Shown: in pieces, positions 7,457-15,385 of the stretch
Position numbering within the stretch: position 1 is the first letter of the stretch
How the letters are laid out: each line of letters opens with the position of its first letter
Made by a program: the position numbers and the translations under genes
The notes under the pieces: generated by a model
The model's database searches: none
Told to the model about the DNA's origin: nothing
The model's input: the letters and a program-made list of their open reading frames with translations, nothing else
Origin: Candidatus Aphodovivens excrementavium
Lineage (GTDB): Bacteria; Actinomycetota; Coriobacteriia; Coriobacteriales; Eggerthellaceae
Length of the DNA stretch: 64,000 nucleotides
Direction: 5' to 3'
NCBI GenBank assembly: GCA_018715935.1
Contig: DVKR01000010.1
Coordinates: 1 to 64,000 of the forward strand

Positions 7457-9052
7457 ATGAAGAAGCTCGAAGAGGTTTTGCGTGACTGGGAGGCGGTTAT
7501 CGGCCTTGAGATTCACGCCGAGCTCACCACGCTTAACACGAAGATGTTTTGCGGCTGCAAGCTGGAGTTCGGCGCACCGCCCAACACGCACACCTGCCCC
7601 GTGTGCCTTGGTCTGCCGGGCGCCTTGCCGGTGCCCAACAAGGCGGCTATCGAGTCTATTGTGCTGGCGGGTTTGGCAACCAACTGCGATATTGAGAAGC
7701 ATTCGATGTTCTATCGCAAGAACTACATGTACCCCGATATGGCGAAAAACTTCCAAACCACGCAAGGCCCCATCGCGTTTTGCATGCGCGGCCATCTCGA
7801 CTTGGAGGTGGACGGGGCTGGCGCCAAGGAGCGCATCGACCTAGACGGCTTGAACCCTGGCGAGTCGGGAGCAGAGGGCACGACGGCGGCAAATGTCACG
7901 CGTACCGAAGACGGTTACGTGGCCCATGTGGGCATCACGCGCATTCACATGGAGGAAGACGCGGGCAAGATGGTTCATCTCGGCGGCGGGGAAGGCCGCA
8001 TCGCAGGCGCCACCCACAGCTTGGTCGACTACAACCGCGCCGGCACGCCGCTTATCGAGCTGGTAACCGAACCCGATTTGCGCACGCCCGAAGAAGCGCG
8101 TCTGTTCATGCAGAAGCTGCGCCAGATCTATCTCGCGTTGGGCATTTCCGATTGTTCTATGGAAGAGGGAAGCTTGCGCTGCGACGGCAACGTGAGCTTG
8201 CGTCGCCGCGGGTCAACCGAGTTCGGCACTAAGACCGAACTCAAAAACATGAACAGCTTCAAAAACCTTCACGATGGGCTTGCCTACGAGATCTGCCGTC
8301 AGGCGGAGGTGCTTGAAGAGGGCGGCATTATCTATCAGGAAACGCGCCATTGGGACCCGTCGTCCAAGCGGACCATTGTCATGCGCGTCAAAGAGACCGC
8401 AGACGACTATCGCCTGTTCCCCGAGCCCGATTTGGCACCCTACGACCTTACCGATGAGTTCATCGAGGGCGTGCGTGCAAAGCTTCCCGAGCTTCCCGAC
8501 CAGAAGGCTGCTCGCTACATGGACGACTACGGCCTGTCTTCCTACGATGCGCGTCATTTGGTTGAGCACCGCGCCACGGTGCGCTTCTTTGAGGCGTGCA
8601 TGGCGGAGGCGGGCGAGGGCGCGACCAAGCTCGCCAAGCCGGTTGCCAACCTGGCCATCAACGACCTCACTGCGCGCATGAACGCCGATGCGTCCTTCGA
8701 TCTGGAGGGCTGTCCGCTCACGCCGGCGCGTGCCGTGCGGCTGGTAAGCCTGCAGGCCGAGGATGCGATTTCTTCGAAGCAGGCAAAAGAAGTGCTTGCT
8801 GCGGTGTTGGACGAAGACAAAGACCCCGATGTCGTTGTTGAAGAGCGCGGCATGAAGCAGGTGTCGGATACCGGGGCTATCGAGGCGGTGGTGGATGCCG
8901 TTGTTGCCGCACATCCCGACGAGGTCGCTCGCTACAAAGACGGCAACCAGAAGCTCATTGGCTTTTTCGTTGGCCAGTGCATGAAGGAGATGCGCGGCCA
9001 AGGCAACCCTAAGCTTATCAATCAGCTATTGGCGAAGAAGCTTTCGGAGTAA
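7457..9052 (+). CDS. gatB: Asp/Glu-tRNA amidotransferase subunit B
   Basis: This 531-residue protein recognises the misacylated tRNA and activates its carboxylate with ATP. Visible landmarks are WEAVIGLEIHAELTT, the zinc-type cysteines in FCGCKLEFGAPPNTHTCPVCLG, NKAAIESIVLAG and the C-terminal YqeY-like tail ending GNPKLINQLLAKKL. The ATG at 7457 follows the gatA stop directly; the open frame extends further upstream inside gatA but without justification. It is the last gene of the gatCAB operon. Confidence 0.96.
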   Translation: MKKLEEVLRDWEAVIGLEIHAELTTLNTKMFCGCKLEFGAPPNTHTCPVCLGLPGALPVPNKAAIESIVLAGLATNCDIEKHSMFYRKNYMYPDMAKNFQTTQGPIAFCMRGHLDLEVDGAGAKERIDLDGLNPGESGAEGTTAANVTRTEDGYVAHVGITRIHMEEDAGKMVHLGGGEGRIAGATHSLVDYNRAGTPLIELVTEPDLRTPEEARLFMQKLRQIYLALGISDCSMEEGSLRCDGNVSLRRRGSTEFGTKTELKNMNSFKNLHDGLAYEICRQAEVLEEGGIIYQETRHWDPSSKRTIVMRVKETADDYRLFPEPDLAPYDLTDEFIEGVRAKLPELPDQKAARYMDDYGLSSYDARHLVEHRATVRFFEACMAEAGEGATKLAKPVANLAINDLTARMNADASFDLEGCPLTPARAVRLVSLQAEDAISSKQAKEVLAAVLDEDKDPDVVVEERGMKQVSDTGAIEAVVDAVVAAHPDEVARYKDGNQKLIGFFVGQCMKEMRGQGNPKLINQLLAKKLSE

Positions 9053-9057
9053 GAACC

Positions 9058-9184
9058 GGGCGCTGGGACGCCTAGGATGCTGTGATCTGGGGAAAGGCGC
9101 GCTCTTTTCTCAGCTTTGCCAGGGCGCTGGGGTGCCCATGAGTGCTGTGCTCTAGGGGGGACGCCACCAGGCGCGCCCCCTTTT
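9058..9184. repeat. Tandem duplication with a terminator-like end
   Basis: GGGCGCTGGGACGCC...TGCTGTGATCT...GGCGCGCTCTTTT (9058-9108) is repeated imperfectly at 9122-9184, offset about 64 bases. In the second copy a GC-rich stem of about 11 bp with two internal mismatches (GGGGGGACGCC at 9155-9165, GGCGCGCCCCC at 9170-9180) is followed by TTTT, a plausible rho-independent terminator for gatCAB. Confidence 0.55.
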
Positions 9185-9236
9185 GGCGTTCTGGCGCCTT
9201 TTATTTAATGAGGTATCGCCGAATGGAGGATCGGTC

Positions 9237-9746
9237 ATGGATCGCGGATATATCCAGGTGTACTACGGCGACGGCAAGGGCAAAACCACCGCTGCCGTCG
9301 GACAGGCGGTTCGCGCGGCGGGGGCGGGTTTGACCGTGTGCTTTGCTCAGTTTCTGAAGCCGGGGACGTCCTGCGAGCTTGAGGGGCTGCGTGCGCTGGG
9401 CGTGCGCATGATCAGCGGCGCCCAGGACAAGTTCTGCTTTCAGATGACGCCCGAGGAGAAGGAGCAGGCGCGGCTGCGCAACGAGGCGGTGCTCAGCGAG
9501 GCGCTGCTGCTGGAAGACGACATGCTGGTGCTCGACGAGGCAATGGATGCATGTCGCCTGGGGTTGTTGGATCGGAACCGCGTGCTCGCGCTTTTGCGCG
9601 AGAAGCCTCAGGGTATGGAGCTGGTTATCACCGGACACGAGCCCGATCCCGCTATCGTGGACGCGGCTGACTACGTCACCGAGGCGGTTTGCCACAAGCA
9701 TCCTTTCCAAGAAGGTGCCCCCGCCCGTCGTGGGATCGAGTACTAG
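9237..9746 (+). CDS. cobO: Corrinoid adenosyltransferase, CobO/BtuR family
   Basis: This 169-residue protein has the CobO/BtuR P-loop GDGKGKTTAAVG near its N-terminus, then CFAQFLKPG, the Walker B-like LVLDEAMDACRLGLL, ELVITGHEPDPAIVDAADYVTE and the C-terminal KHPFQEGAPARRGIEY that closes the family pattern. It transfers the adenosyl group of ATP to the cobalt of a corrinoid. ATG 9237 is preceded by GGAGGATCGGTC. It stands alone but lies next to the corrinoid methyltransferase locus, so it may help supply that locus with cofactor. That link is inference, because methyltransferases use methyl- rather than adenosylcobamide. Confidence 0.9.
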   Translation: MDRGYIQVYYGDGKGKTTAAVGQAVRAAGAGLTVCFAQFLKPGTSCELEGLRALGVRMISGAQDKFCFQMTPEEKEQARLRNEAVLSEALLLEDDMLVLDEAMDACRLGLLDRNRVLALLREKPQGMELVITGHEPDPAIVDAADYVTEAVCHKHPFQEGAPARRGIEY

Positions 9747-9880
9747 ACCGGATTGATTGAAGGTTTCCCCGCGCGTCGCGACGACGAATGCTAGGGATGG
9801 GATTGCTCACGCGCTTTCGCCTTGGCGTTGTCGACCGCATCTTTTTTTGCAGCCAGGTCTGCTTTCCGCCGTTTCCAAGG

Positions 9881-9918
9881 GCAGGCGTGTTCCCTTCGCT
9901 CGGTGGGAACACGCCTGC
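9881..9918. terminator. 14-bp hairpin between convergent genes
   Basis: GCAGGCGTGTTCCC (9881-9894) and GGGAACACGCCTGC (9905-9918) form a perfect 14-bp stem with a 10-base loop. It lies between the convergent cobO and methyltransferase genes, so it can serve as a two-way terminator. Neither flank has a strong T-run. Confidence 0.6.
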
Positions 9919-9941
9919 TCGCTCTTAAGCCATAATCTATG

Positions 9942-10940
9942 CTACTTGTGCTCCTGCTCGTATTCGCTGATGCATTTAGAAACCTCGTCCAGCACGCCGG
10001 GGAAGGTGCTGACGTTGAGGCCTTGCGTCAGGCAGGGGATGTAGAAGTTGCGGCGCGTGTCCATGCCCATGTAGTCCATGGCGTCGTAGACGCTTTCCTT
10101 GACCGATTCGGGCGTCCAGTCGGGCTTGTCGACGATGTCGGAGTCGATGCCGCCCATGAACGAGATCTGCCCGCCGTATCTGTCGACCAGCTTATTCAGT
10201 TCGTTGGGGCGCAAAATGCAGCCTTGCCACACGTCAACGCCCATCTCGATCATATAGGGAACAAGCGTGGCTCCGTAGGTGTCGGAGTGGTGGATAAGAA
10301 CCTCGACGCCGTGCTCCTTGTAGTATTTGTAGACCTGCTTGTAGGGCTCGAGGAAGAACTCTTCGAACATTTCGGGCTTCATGAAGGTTGACTTTGCGGT
10401 TCCCCAGTCGTCGTGATGCAAGAGTGCGTCGGGTTTGAGGTACTTGCAAATCGCCTCCGCCTGCTCGAGCTCAACCTCGGTGATGATCTTCATGATCTCG
10501 TGGATCTCGTCGGGGCTGTCGTAGAAAGCCATCAGCGTTTCGGTGATTTCACCCAAATCGTGCAGGCGTTCGAACATGCCGGGGAAGACGGTTCCCATCA
10601 CGAACTGCTCGTTGCGGTCGATCTGCTCTGCCTGAGCCTGCAGCGGCTCCCAGATGGCGGCATTGTCCCAGCAGCCCTTCGGGATAGTGGTGAGGTAGTC
10701 CTCCCATTCGTCGAAGTCTTTGATGACGCGATGCTCCATGTCGTGCAGCGGCATGCGGCCGGGCTGGCCGGCAACCTGGAACCACACGCCCCATTCGTCC
10801 ACCATACGTCCTTCTTCGTCAAGGGAGCGGTCGCACACGGGATTGGCGATAACGCGCCCGAAGGCCTCCCACTGGTTTACGATGCGGTCGGGGTTTCCTC
10901 CGCGGATGCATTCGAGAAAGTTCTGTTTCTTGGTGAGCAT
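9942..10940 (-). CDS. UroD-fold methyltransferase, likely substrate-specific component
   Basis: This 332-residue protein belongs to the uroporphyrinogen decarboxylase superfamily, in the branch used for corrinoid-dependent methyl transfer. It has a UroD-like barrel with ALLHHDDWGTAKSTFMKPEMFEEF, VLIHHSDTYGATLVPYMIEMGVDVWQG and FMGGIDSD; His/Asp residues in HHSD and a Cys in FYIPC are candidate metal ligands. Proteins of this branch (for example OdmB of Eubacterium) act as methyltransferase I on methoxylated aromatics. ATG 10940 is chosen because TTGGAGTTACGA precedes it. It lies downstream of the MtaA-like and corrinoid genes in one minus-strand operon. The substrate is unknown. Confidence 0.8.
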   Translation of the reverse strand: MLTKKQNFLECIRGGNPDRIVNQWEAFGRVIANPVCDRSLDEEGRMVDEWGVWFQVAGQPGRMPLHDMEHRVIKDFDEWEDYLTTIPKGCWDNAAIWEPLQAQAEQIDRNEQFVMGTVFPGMFERLHDLGEITETLMAFYDSPDEIHEIMKIITEVELEQAEAICKYLKPDALLHHDDWGTAKSTFMKPEMFEEFFLEPYKQVYKYYKEHGVEVLIHHSDTYGATLVPYMIEMGVDVWQGCILRPNELNKLVDRYGGQISFMGGIDSDIVDKPDWTPESVKESVYDAMDYMGMDTRRNFYIPCLTQGLNVSTFPGVLDEVSKCISEYEQEHK

Positions 10941-11015
10941 TCGTAACTCCAATCACTCGATTGCAGGTATTTTGTTCTTGATGGCGGCTAATGCCTGCGT
11001 CGGACTGCGCAATTG

Positions 11016-12017
11016 CTAATTGTAGAACTTCTCAACGGCTGCGAAAAACGCATCGATGTTTTCCCAAGGAGACATCGGCGGAACGTCGCAGCCTGTCGAA
11101 ATGACGAAGTTGGGGTACTTCGAGCATTCCTGCAAGATTTCAGCGGTTTTGGCCGCAACCGACTCGGGCGTGCCGCCTCTCAGCTCGCCTGCAGGGTCGA
11201 CGTTGCCCATGACCAGCACGTTATCGGGCATGAGCGGCAGCACCTCTGCCATGTTGATTGCGTTGCCGAAGTGATAGCCCGCAGCGCCGTTGCTCTTGAT
11301 GGAGTCGATGGTCTTCACCACGCCACCGCCGCAGTTATGGTAGATGACGGCGAACTCGTCGGTTTGAACGGCCTCTATGATCCTTTTTACGTAGGCTGCA
11401 GAAAACTCCTCTGCCAAGTTGGGCGAGAGCAGCCCCGCCAAAGGCTCCGCCATCACGATGCCGTCGGCGCCCCGTTCTTTGAACGCCTGCGCATAGCCGA
11501 TGATGAACTGCGACGCCTTCTCCAATACGGAGTGCACGAGCTGTGGGTCTTCGTAGCACAGGATCATGATCTCGGAGACGTCCATCAAGCGACCCGCTAA
11601 AGAGTACGGCCCGATGCAGCCGGCCAAAACCGGGCGATCGGCTATTTCTTGCGCCGCCTTTTCGATGGCGTCAAGGTAAAGGCCAGTGCGGCCGGCACCC
11701 ACCTCGGGAACCTTCAGGTCGTCCGGATCGGAGTCTTCGTCGACGATGCATCCCACAACGGTGGGAACTTCGTCGTCGGACACCACGATTTCGCTGCCAA
11801 ACGCTTCCGCCTCAACGGAAAGGTCCATGAAGCTCACGGACGCGCCCGTGTTGCAGCGCTGTGCCACCAAGCGCATCGCCTCCGCTTGCTTTTCGCTTGA
11901 GCCGATGAGGTCTTTCACCGTAATATCCATCAGCTGGACAGCGGGGAAGGAGAGCACGGGCACGGCCTTTTTCTTGTCGGCGGCGATGGCGTCTGCCACC
12001 CACTTGCACATATCCAT
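11016..12017 (-). CDS. MtaA/CmuA-type methylcobamide methyltransferase
   Basis: This 333-residue protein also has the UroD fold but follows the MtaA/CmuA pattern: PVLSFPAVQLMDITVKDLI, VLAGCIGPYSLAGRLMDVSEIM, and the zinc site His-x-Cys in VIYHNCGGGVVKTID with a distal Cys in FVISTGCDVPP. Such enzymes move the methyl group from a methylated corrinoid protein to a thiol or tetrahydrofolate-type acceptor, so this is the probable methyltransferase II. It sits between the corrinoid protein gene (12 bases upstream) and the other UroD-like gene, indicating one operon. Confidence 0.82.
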   Translation of the reverse strand: MDMCKWVADAIAADKKKAVPVLSFPAVQLMDITVKDLIGSSEKQAEAMRLVAQRCNTGASVSFMDLSVEAEAFGSEIVVSDDEVPTVVGCIVDEDSDPDDLKVPEVGAGRTGLYLDAIEKAAQEIADRPVLAGCIGPYSLAGRLMDVSEIMILCYEDPQLVHSVLEKASQFIIGYAQAFKERGADGIVMAEPLAGLLSPNLAEEFSAAYVKRIIEAVQTDEFAVIYHNCGGGVVKTIDSIKSNGAAGYHFGNAINMAEVLPLMPDNVLVMGNVDPAGELRGGTPESVAAKTAEILQECSKYPNFVISTGCDVPPMSPWENIDAFFAAVEKFYN

Positions 12018-12029
12018 TGTCGGCGCTTC

Positions 12030-12671
12030 CTAGAACTGCTGCGCCAGTTCGGCGGCAACGTTTGCTGCCTCGCCTGCGTCGTCGGTATAGCTGTCGGCAC
12101 CGATTTCTTCAGCGTATGCCGGGGTCACCGGTGCGCCGCCGATCATGATCTTCACTTGGTCGCGCATGCCCGCTTCCTCAAAGGCCTTCACGGTGTTTGC
12201 CATTTCGGGCATGGTGGTGGTAAGCAGCGCCGACATGCATACCAAATGGCAGTCGGGGTTCTCTTTGACGTAATCGACGAACTGCTCGGGCGCAACATCC
12301 ACGCCGAGGTCTTCAACCTCAAGGCCCTTGCCTTCGATCATCATGCGAACGAGGTTTTTCCCGATGTCGTGCATGTCGCCCTTCACGGTGCCGATAACGG
12401 CTTTGCCGGCAGGTTCGGCGCCCTCGTCGATCAGATAGGGCTTGAGGATCTCGGTACCCGTGCTCATCGCGCGAGCGGACACCAGCATCTCGGGAACGAA
12501 CACTTCGCCGGCGCTGAACTGGTCGCCGATGACGCCCATGGGCTTGATGAGGCCTTCGTCTAGGATGACCTGCGGGTCAATGCCTTCTTCGATAGCTTGG
12601 GGAACCAGCTTCTTCACTTCTTTGCGCTTGCCGTTAAGCACTGCATTCGAGATGTCTTCCGTCAACGACAT
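12030..12671 (-). CDS. Corrinoid (methyl-carrier) protein
   Basis: This 213-residue protein has the two-domain layout of MtaC/MtbC-type corrinoid proteins. A helical cap (about residues 1-85, with GLIKPMGVIGDQFSAGEVFVPEML) precedes a Rossmann-type cobamide domain starting TVKGDMHDIGKNLV, whose DxHxxG motif supplies the lower-axial histidine. It shuttles methyl groups between the two methyltransferases encoded downstream. AGGATCC precedes the ATG. It is the promoter-proximal gene of the minus-strand operon and faces a perfect palindrome in the divergent gap. Confidence 0.92.
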   Translation of the reverse strand: MSLTEDISNAVLNGKRKEVKKLVPQAIEEGIDPQVILDEGLIKPMGVIGDQFSAGEVFVPEMLVSARAMSTGTEILKPYLIDEGAEPAGKAVIGTVKGDMHDIGKNLVRMMIEGKGLEVEDLGVDVAPEQFVDYVKENPDCHLVCMSALLTTTMPEMANTVKAFEEAGMRDQVKIMIGGAPVTPAYAEEIGADSYTDDAGEAANVAAELAQQF

Positions 12672-12855
12672 AGGATCCTCCTATCGTGTGCCTTTCCAGC
12701 GTGAGCTGGATCCTGCTGCGGGCGTACCCCGCTCTTCTTGCGCGAATGAGCGTTCATTCCCAAGTTCGCTTGGCCTGTGCGCCATTCGTGTTTGCAATGT
12801 GAGCATACGGCGCTCGCGGCAAAGCGACAAGCGGCGGAGTGCCCCATGCCCTCTT

Positions 12856-12886
12856 TTACTCATTGTGCACTATGCACAATGAGTAA
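12856..12886. promoter_or_regulatory. Perfect 31-bp dyad, operator of methyltransferase locus
   Basis: TTACTCATTGTGCA (12856-12869) and TGCACAATGAGTAA (12873-12886) are perfect 14-bp inverted repeats around CTA. The site lies in the 278-base divergent gap between the corrinoid-protein operon and the activator operon. It is the only such symmetric site there, so it is the best candidate operator. The PucR protein encoded at 15386 is the nearest regulator. The rest of 12672-12949 shows nothing further. Confidence 0.65.
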
Positions 12887-12949
12887 TGCGTTACACTGCG
12901 ATGAAATGTGTGAAAAATTGAAATGGGCTCGATGCGGAAGGGAGGCAGG

Positions 12950-14668
12950 GTGGACATACGCGTTACGCACACGCTGCCCGACGGGGATGTACGGGAATGC
13001 GCCGTCCGCGCTCGGGCTGGTCAGACCATCTTGGAGGCGCTAAGAGCCGCCCATGTGGCGATTCAGTCGCCGTGCGGCGGCGCGGGCGTTTGCGGGAAGT
13101 GCCGGGTTGCGGTCAAGCTGCCAAACGGTGCGGAAAACGAGGCGCTTGCCTGCCAGACGAAGGTAGTGGACGCAATGGAGGTGGAGCTTGGCCGGGCGGA
13201 CGGCGCCTTGCGCGTTGAGGGCGGTGCGCAGTGCGTTCTTGACGCGGTCGGACGCTTTCCTCTCGATCCCGCCTCTGAGGGAGAGCTCGGGATTGGCTTC
13301 GATTTAGGAACCACTACCATTGCCGCCTATCTGCTGGATCTTTGCACGGGCGAACTGGTTGTTCAGGATGGGCGGGCGAACCCTCAGGGGTCGTTTGGAG
13401 CTGATGTCGTAAGCCGCATTCGCGCATGCCAGGAAGGCAGTTTGGATGCTTTGCAGCAGGCTGCAGCGTGCGGATTGCGCGAGCTGGTGGAAGGGCTGTG
13501 CAGCAAAGCGGGAGCTAGTTCGTCTCGTATCACGCGATGGGCAGTTGCGGGAAACGCCGTCATGCAGCACATCCTATGCGGCTTGTCTCCCGAGGGCATA
13601 GGGGTGTATCCGTTCGAGCCGCAAACGCGGTTTGGCGCACGGTATCCGATAGCGGGCTGCACCGACAAGGGGGGACGTGCCAGCGCGACGGGTAACGCCG
13701 ACGCGGGGGGAAGTGCCGACGCGGGGGGAAGTGCCAGCACGACGGGCAGCACCGACGCGATAGGCAGGACTGACGTGGCAAGCGACGCAGACACGGCGTA
13801 TCTGTGCCCTTGCGTGTCGGGATATGTGGGGGGCGACGTCGTTGCCGGTATTGTCGCTTGCGGTCTTGACCGCTATCTTGCATGCTCGGGAAAGCCAGTC
13901 GCCGCGGCGCGCACCGTGCTCTTTGCCGACTTGGGCACCAACGGCGAAATGGCGCTCATTCACGACGGCTTGCTCACGTGCTGCGCAACCGCTACCGGTC
14001 CGGCGTTCGAAGGTGCGACAATCTCGCAAGGGATGCAGGCGCGCAGCGGAGCTATCGACAGCTGCTACTTTGACGGGCGTGTGCTTGCGTGTACCACCAT
14101 CGACGATGCGCCTGCTGTCGGCATTTGTGGCTCGGGGCTCATTGACGTTTTGGCGGCATGCCTGAAGGCGGGGGTCGTCGACGAAACGGGAAGAATCCTT
14201 TTGCCCGACGAGCTGCCGGCTGCTTGCAAGGATCTTGTGGAGCTGCGCGGGGGCAAGCCGGTGGTTCGTCTTGGAGATGACGGGTCGGTAGTTCTCGCTC
14301 AAAGAGATGTCCGTGCGCTCCAGCTTGCCAAAGCAGCCGTGGCGGCGGGCGTAGCAAGCCTTCTCGGGGCGGCGAACGTTGGGGTTTCCGACATCGACGA
14401 GTTCGTGATCGGCGGGGCGTTCGGCGCTCATATGAAAACGTCTTCGGCTGCAGAAATTGGCCTGTTTCCCAAAGAGCTTGCTTCGCGCGTGCGCATGGTG
14501 GGCAACTGTGCCGGGGCGGGGGCGTGCGCTGCCGTCCTGTCGGGCGAGGCGCGAGCGCGCATGAGCGCCGTAGCCGCTCACGCCCGCTATGTTGAGCTGT
14601 CTCTCGACCCCGATTTCTCCGAAGCCTACGTTGAGGCAATGGAGTTTTCGAAGGTGGCAGATGAGTAG
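12950..14668 (+). CDS. Reductive activator of corrinoid proteins (RamA/RACo family)
   Basis: This 572-residue protein joins an N-terminal 2Fe-2S ferredoxin domain (cysteines in SPCGGAGVCGKC and LACQT) to an ASKHA ATPase domain with GIGFDLGTTTIAAYLLDL, FADLGTNGEMAL and VGICGSGLIDVLAA. The family uses ATP to drive low-potential reduction of inactive Co(II) corrinoid back to Co(I). GTG 12950 is preceded by GGGAGG; an ATG at 12923 lacks a ribosome site. Between the sugar-kinase-like segments lies an insert of six near-perfect hexapeptide repeats (13691-13798, GSADAG-like), which is not part of the family fold. It is divergently transcribed from the corrinoid protein it should activate. Confidence 0.9.
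   Translation: MDIRVTHTLPDGDVRECAVRARAGQTILEALRAAHVAIQSPCGGAGVCGKCRVAVKLPNGAENEALACQTKVVDAMEVELGRADGALRVEGGAQCVLDAVGRFPLDPASEGELGIGFDLGTTTIAAYLLDLCTGELVVQDGRANPQGSFGADVVSRIRACQEGSLDALQQAAACGLRELVEGLCSKAGASSSRITRWAVAGNAVMQHILCGLSPEGIGVYPFEPQTRFGARYPIAGCTDKGGRASATGNADAGGSADAGGSASTTGSTDAIGRTDVASDADTAYLCPCVSGYVGGDVVAGIVACGLDRYLACSGKPVAAARTVLFADLGTNGEMALIHDGLLTCCATATGPAFEGATISQGMQARSGAIDSCYFDGRVLACTTIDDAPAVGICGSGLIDVLAACLKAGVVDETGRILLPDELPAACKDLVELRGGKPVVRLGDDGSVVLAQRDVRALQLAKAAVAAGVASLLGAANVGVSDIDEFVIGGAFGAHMKTSSAAEIGLFPKELASRVRMVGNCAGAGACAAVLSGEARARMSAVAAHARYVELSLDPDFSEAYVEAMEFSKVADE
13691..13798 (+). repeat. Six 18-bp tandem repeats inside the activator gene
   Basis: Six in-frame units of 18 bp encode GNADAG, GSADAG, GSASTT, GSTDAI, GRTDVA and SDADTA. 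Units 1 and 2 are almost identical in DNA and later units diverge. They form a Gly/Ser/Asp/Ala loop inserted in the ASKHA domain. Confidence 0.8.
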
Positions 14669-14693
14669 CAAAGCCGTTTCGAGGGGAGGCAAA

Positions 14694-15332
14694 GTGGCTT
14701 CGGCAAACAGCGAATCCATGGCGGAAAGAGGGACGGCCTACCCGATGGACGGCGAGTTGGTTGAGCGGGGCATCGTCTTGCTTGAGTCTGAAGTTGCTCG
14801 GGCGGGCTTCGACGCTGCAGGCAGGGTGAGTGCTGCGGCGCTGCAGGTACGCGACGAGGTTCGAGACATGTGCGCGGCGGGACGCTGTCACCGCTACGGG
14901 AGCAATTGGGCGTGCCCGCCTGCGTGCGGCGGGTTGGACGAGTTTCGTGCGCTTCTTGCCTCGTGCTCGAGCGGGCTGGTGTTTCAGACGGTGGGAAAGC
15001 TGGAAGACGAGTTCGACGGCGAGGCAATGATGGAGGCTGAGGCGTTGCATAAGCAGCGCATAGAGAGCCTGGTTGACGCACTTGACGCAAAGGGCATGTT
15101 CCCCGAACGGTGCGTTGTTCTGGCGGCGGGCACGTGCACGCGGTGCAAGCCCTGTGCCTATCCGCAGCCATGCAGGTTCCCCGAGAGGCGGCTGGTTTCG
15201 ATGGAGGCGGCGGGGCTATTGGTAACCGACGCCTGCATGGCGGCGGGCGTTCCCTACAACCACGGCCCGCTCACCATCGCCTATACGAGCTGCGTGCTCC
15301 TGCGGCACGATCCGGCAGGCGCGGCATGCTAA
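14694..15332 (+). CDS. DUF2284 cysteine-rich metal-binding protein
   Basis: This protein of about 212 residues belongs to DUF2284. Visible cysteine clusters are CHRYGSNWACPPACG, AAGTCTRCKPCAYPQPCRFPE and DACMAAGVPYNHGPL, the family's expected metal or Fe-S ligands. Its function is unknown, but DUF2284 genes recur in corrinoid methyltransferase loci. I chose GTG 14694 because GAGGGGAGG precedes it. An ATG at 14661, overlapping the activator stop by 8 bases, is also plausible and would add 11 residues. It is co-transcribed with the activator and the PucR gene. Confidence 0.8.
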   Translation: MASANSESMAERGTAYPMDGELVERGIVLLESEVARAGFDAAGRVSAAALQVRDEVRDMCAAGRCHRYGSNWACPPACGGLDEFRALLASCSSGLVFQTVGKLEDEFDGEAMMEAEALHKQRIESLVDALDAKGMFPERCVVLAAGTCTRCKPCAYPQPCRFPERRLVSMEAAGLLVTDACMAAGVPYNHGPLTIAYTSCVLLRHDPAGAAC

Positions 15333-15385
15333 GGCAAGCAAGCAGAAAAGAGCGAGCACGTAGAAAAGGGTGAGCAAGATAGACA

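Noticed and set aside
9053-9236. Cobalamin riboswitch upstream of cobO
   Set aside because: No B12-box-like sequence was found; the region is explained by a tandem duplication ending in a terminator-like stem.
9942-10940. True uroporphyrinogen decarboxylase for heme synthesis
   Set aside because: It lies in an operon with a corrinoid protein and an MtaA-type enzyme, and no other heme genes are present, so methyl transfer is the better reading.
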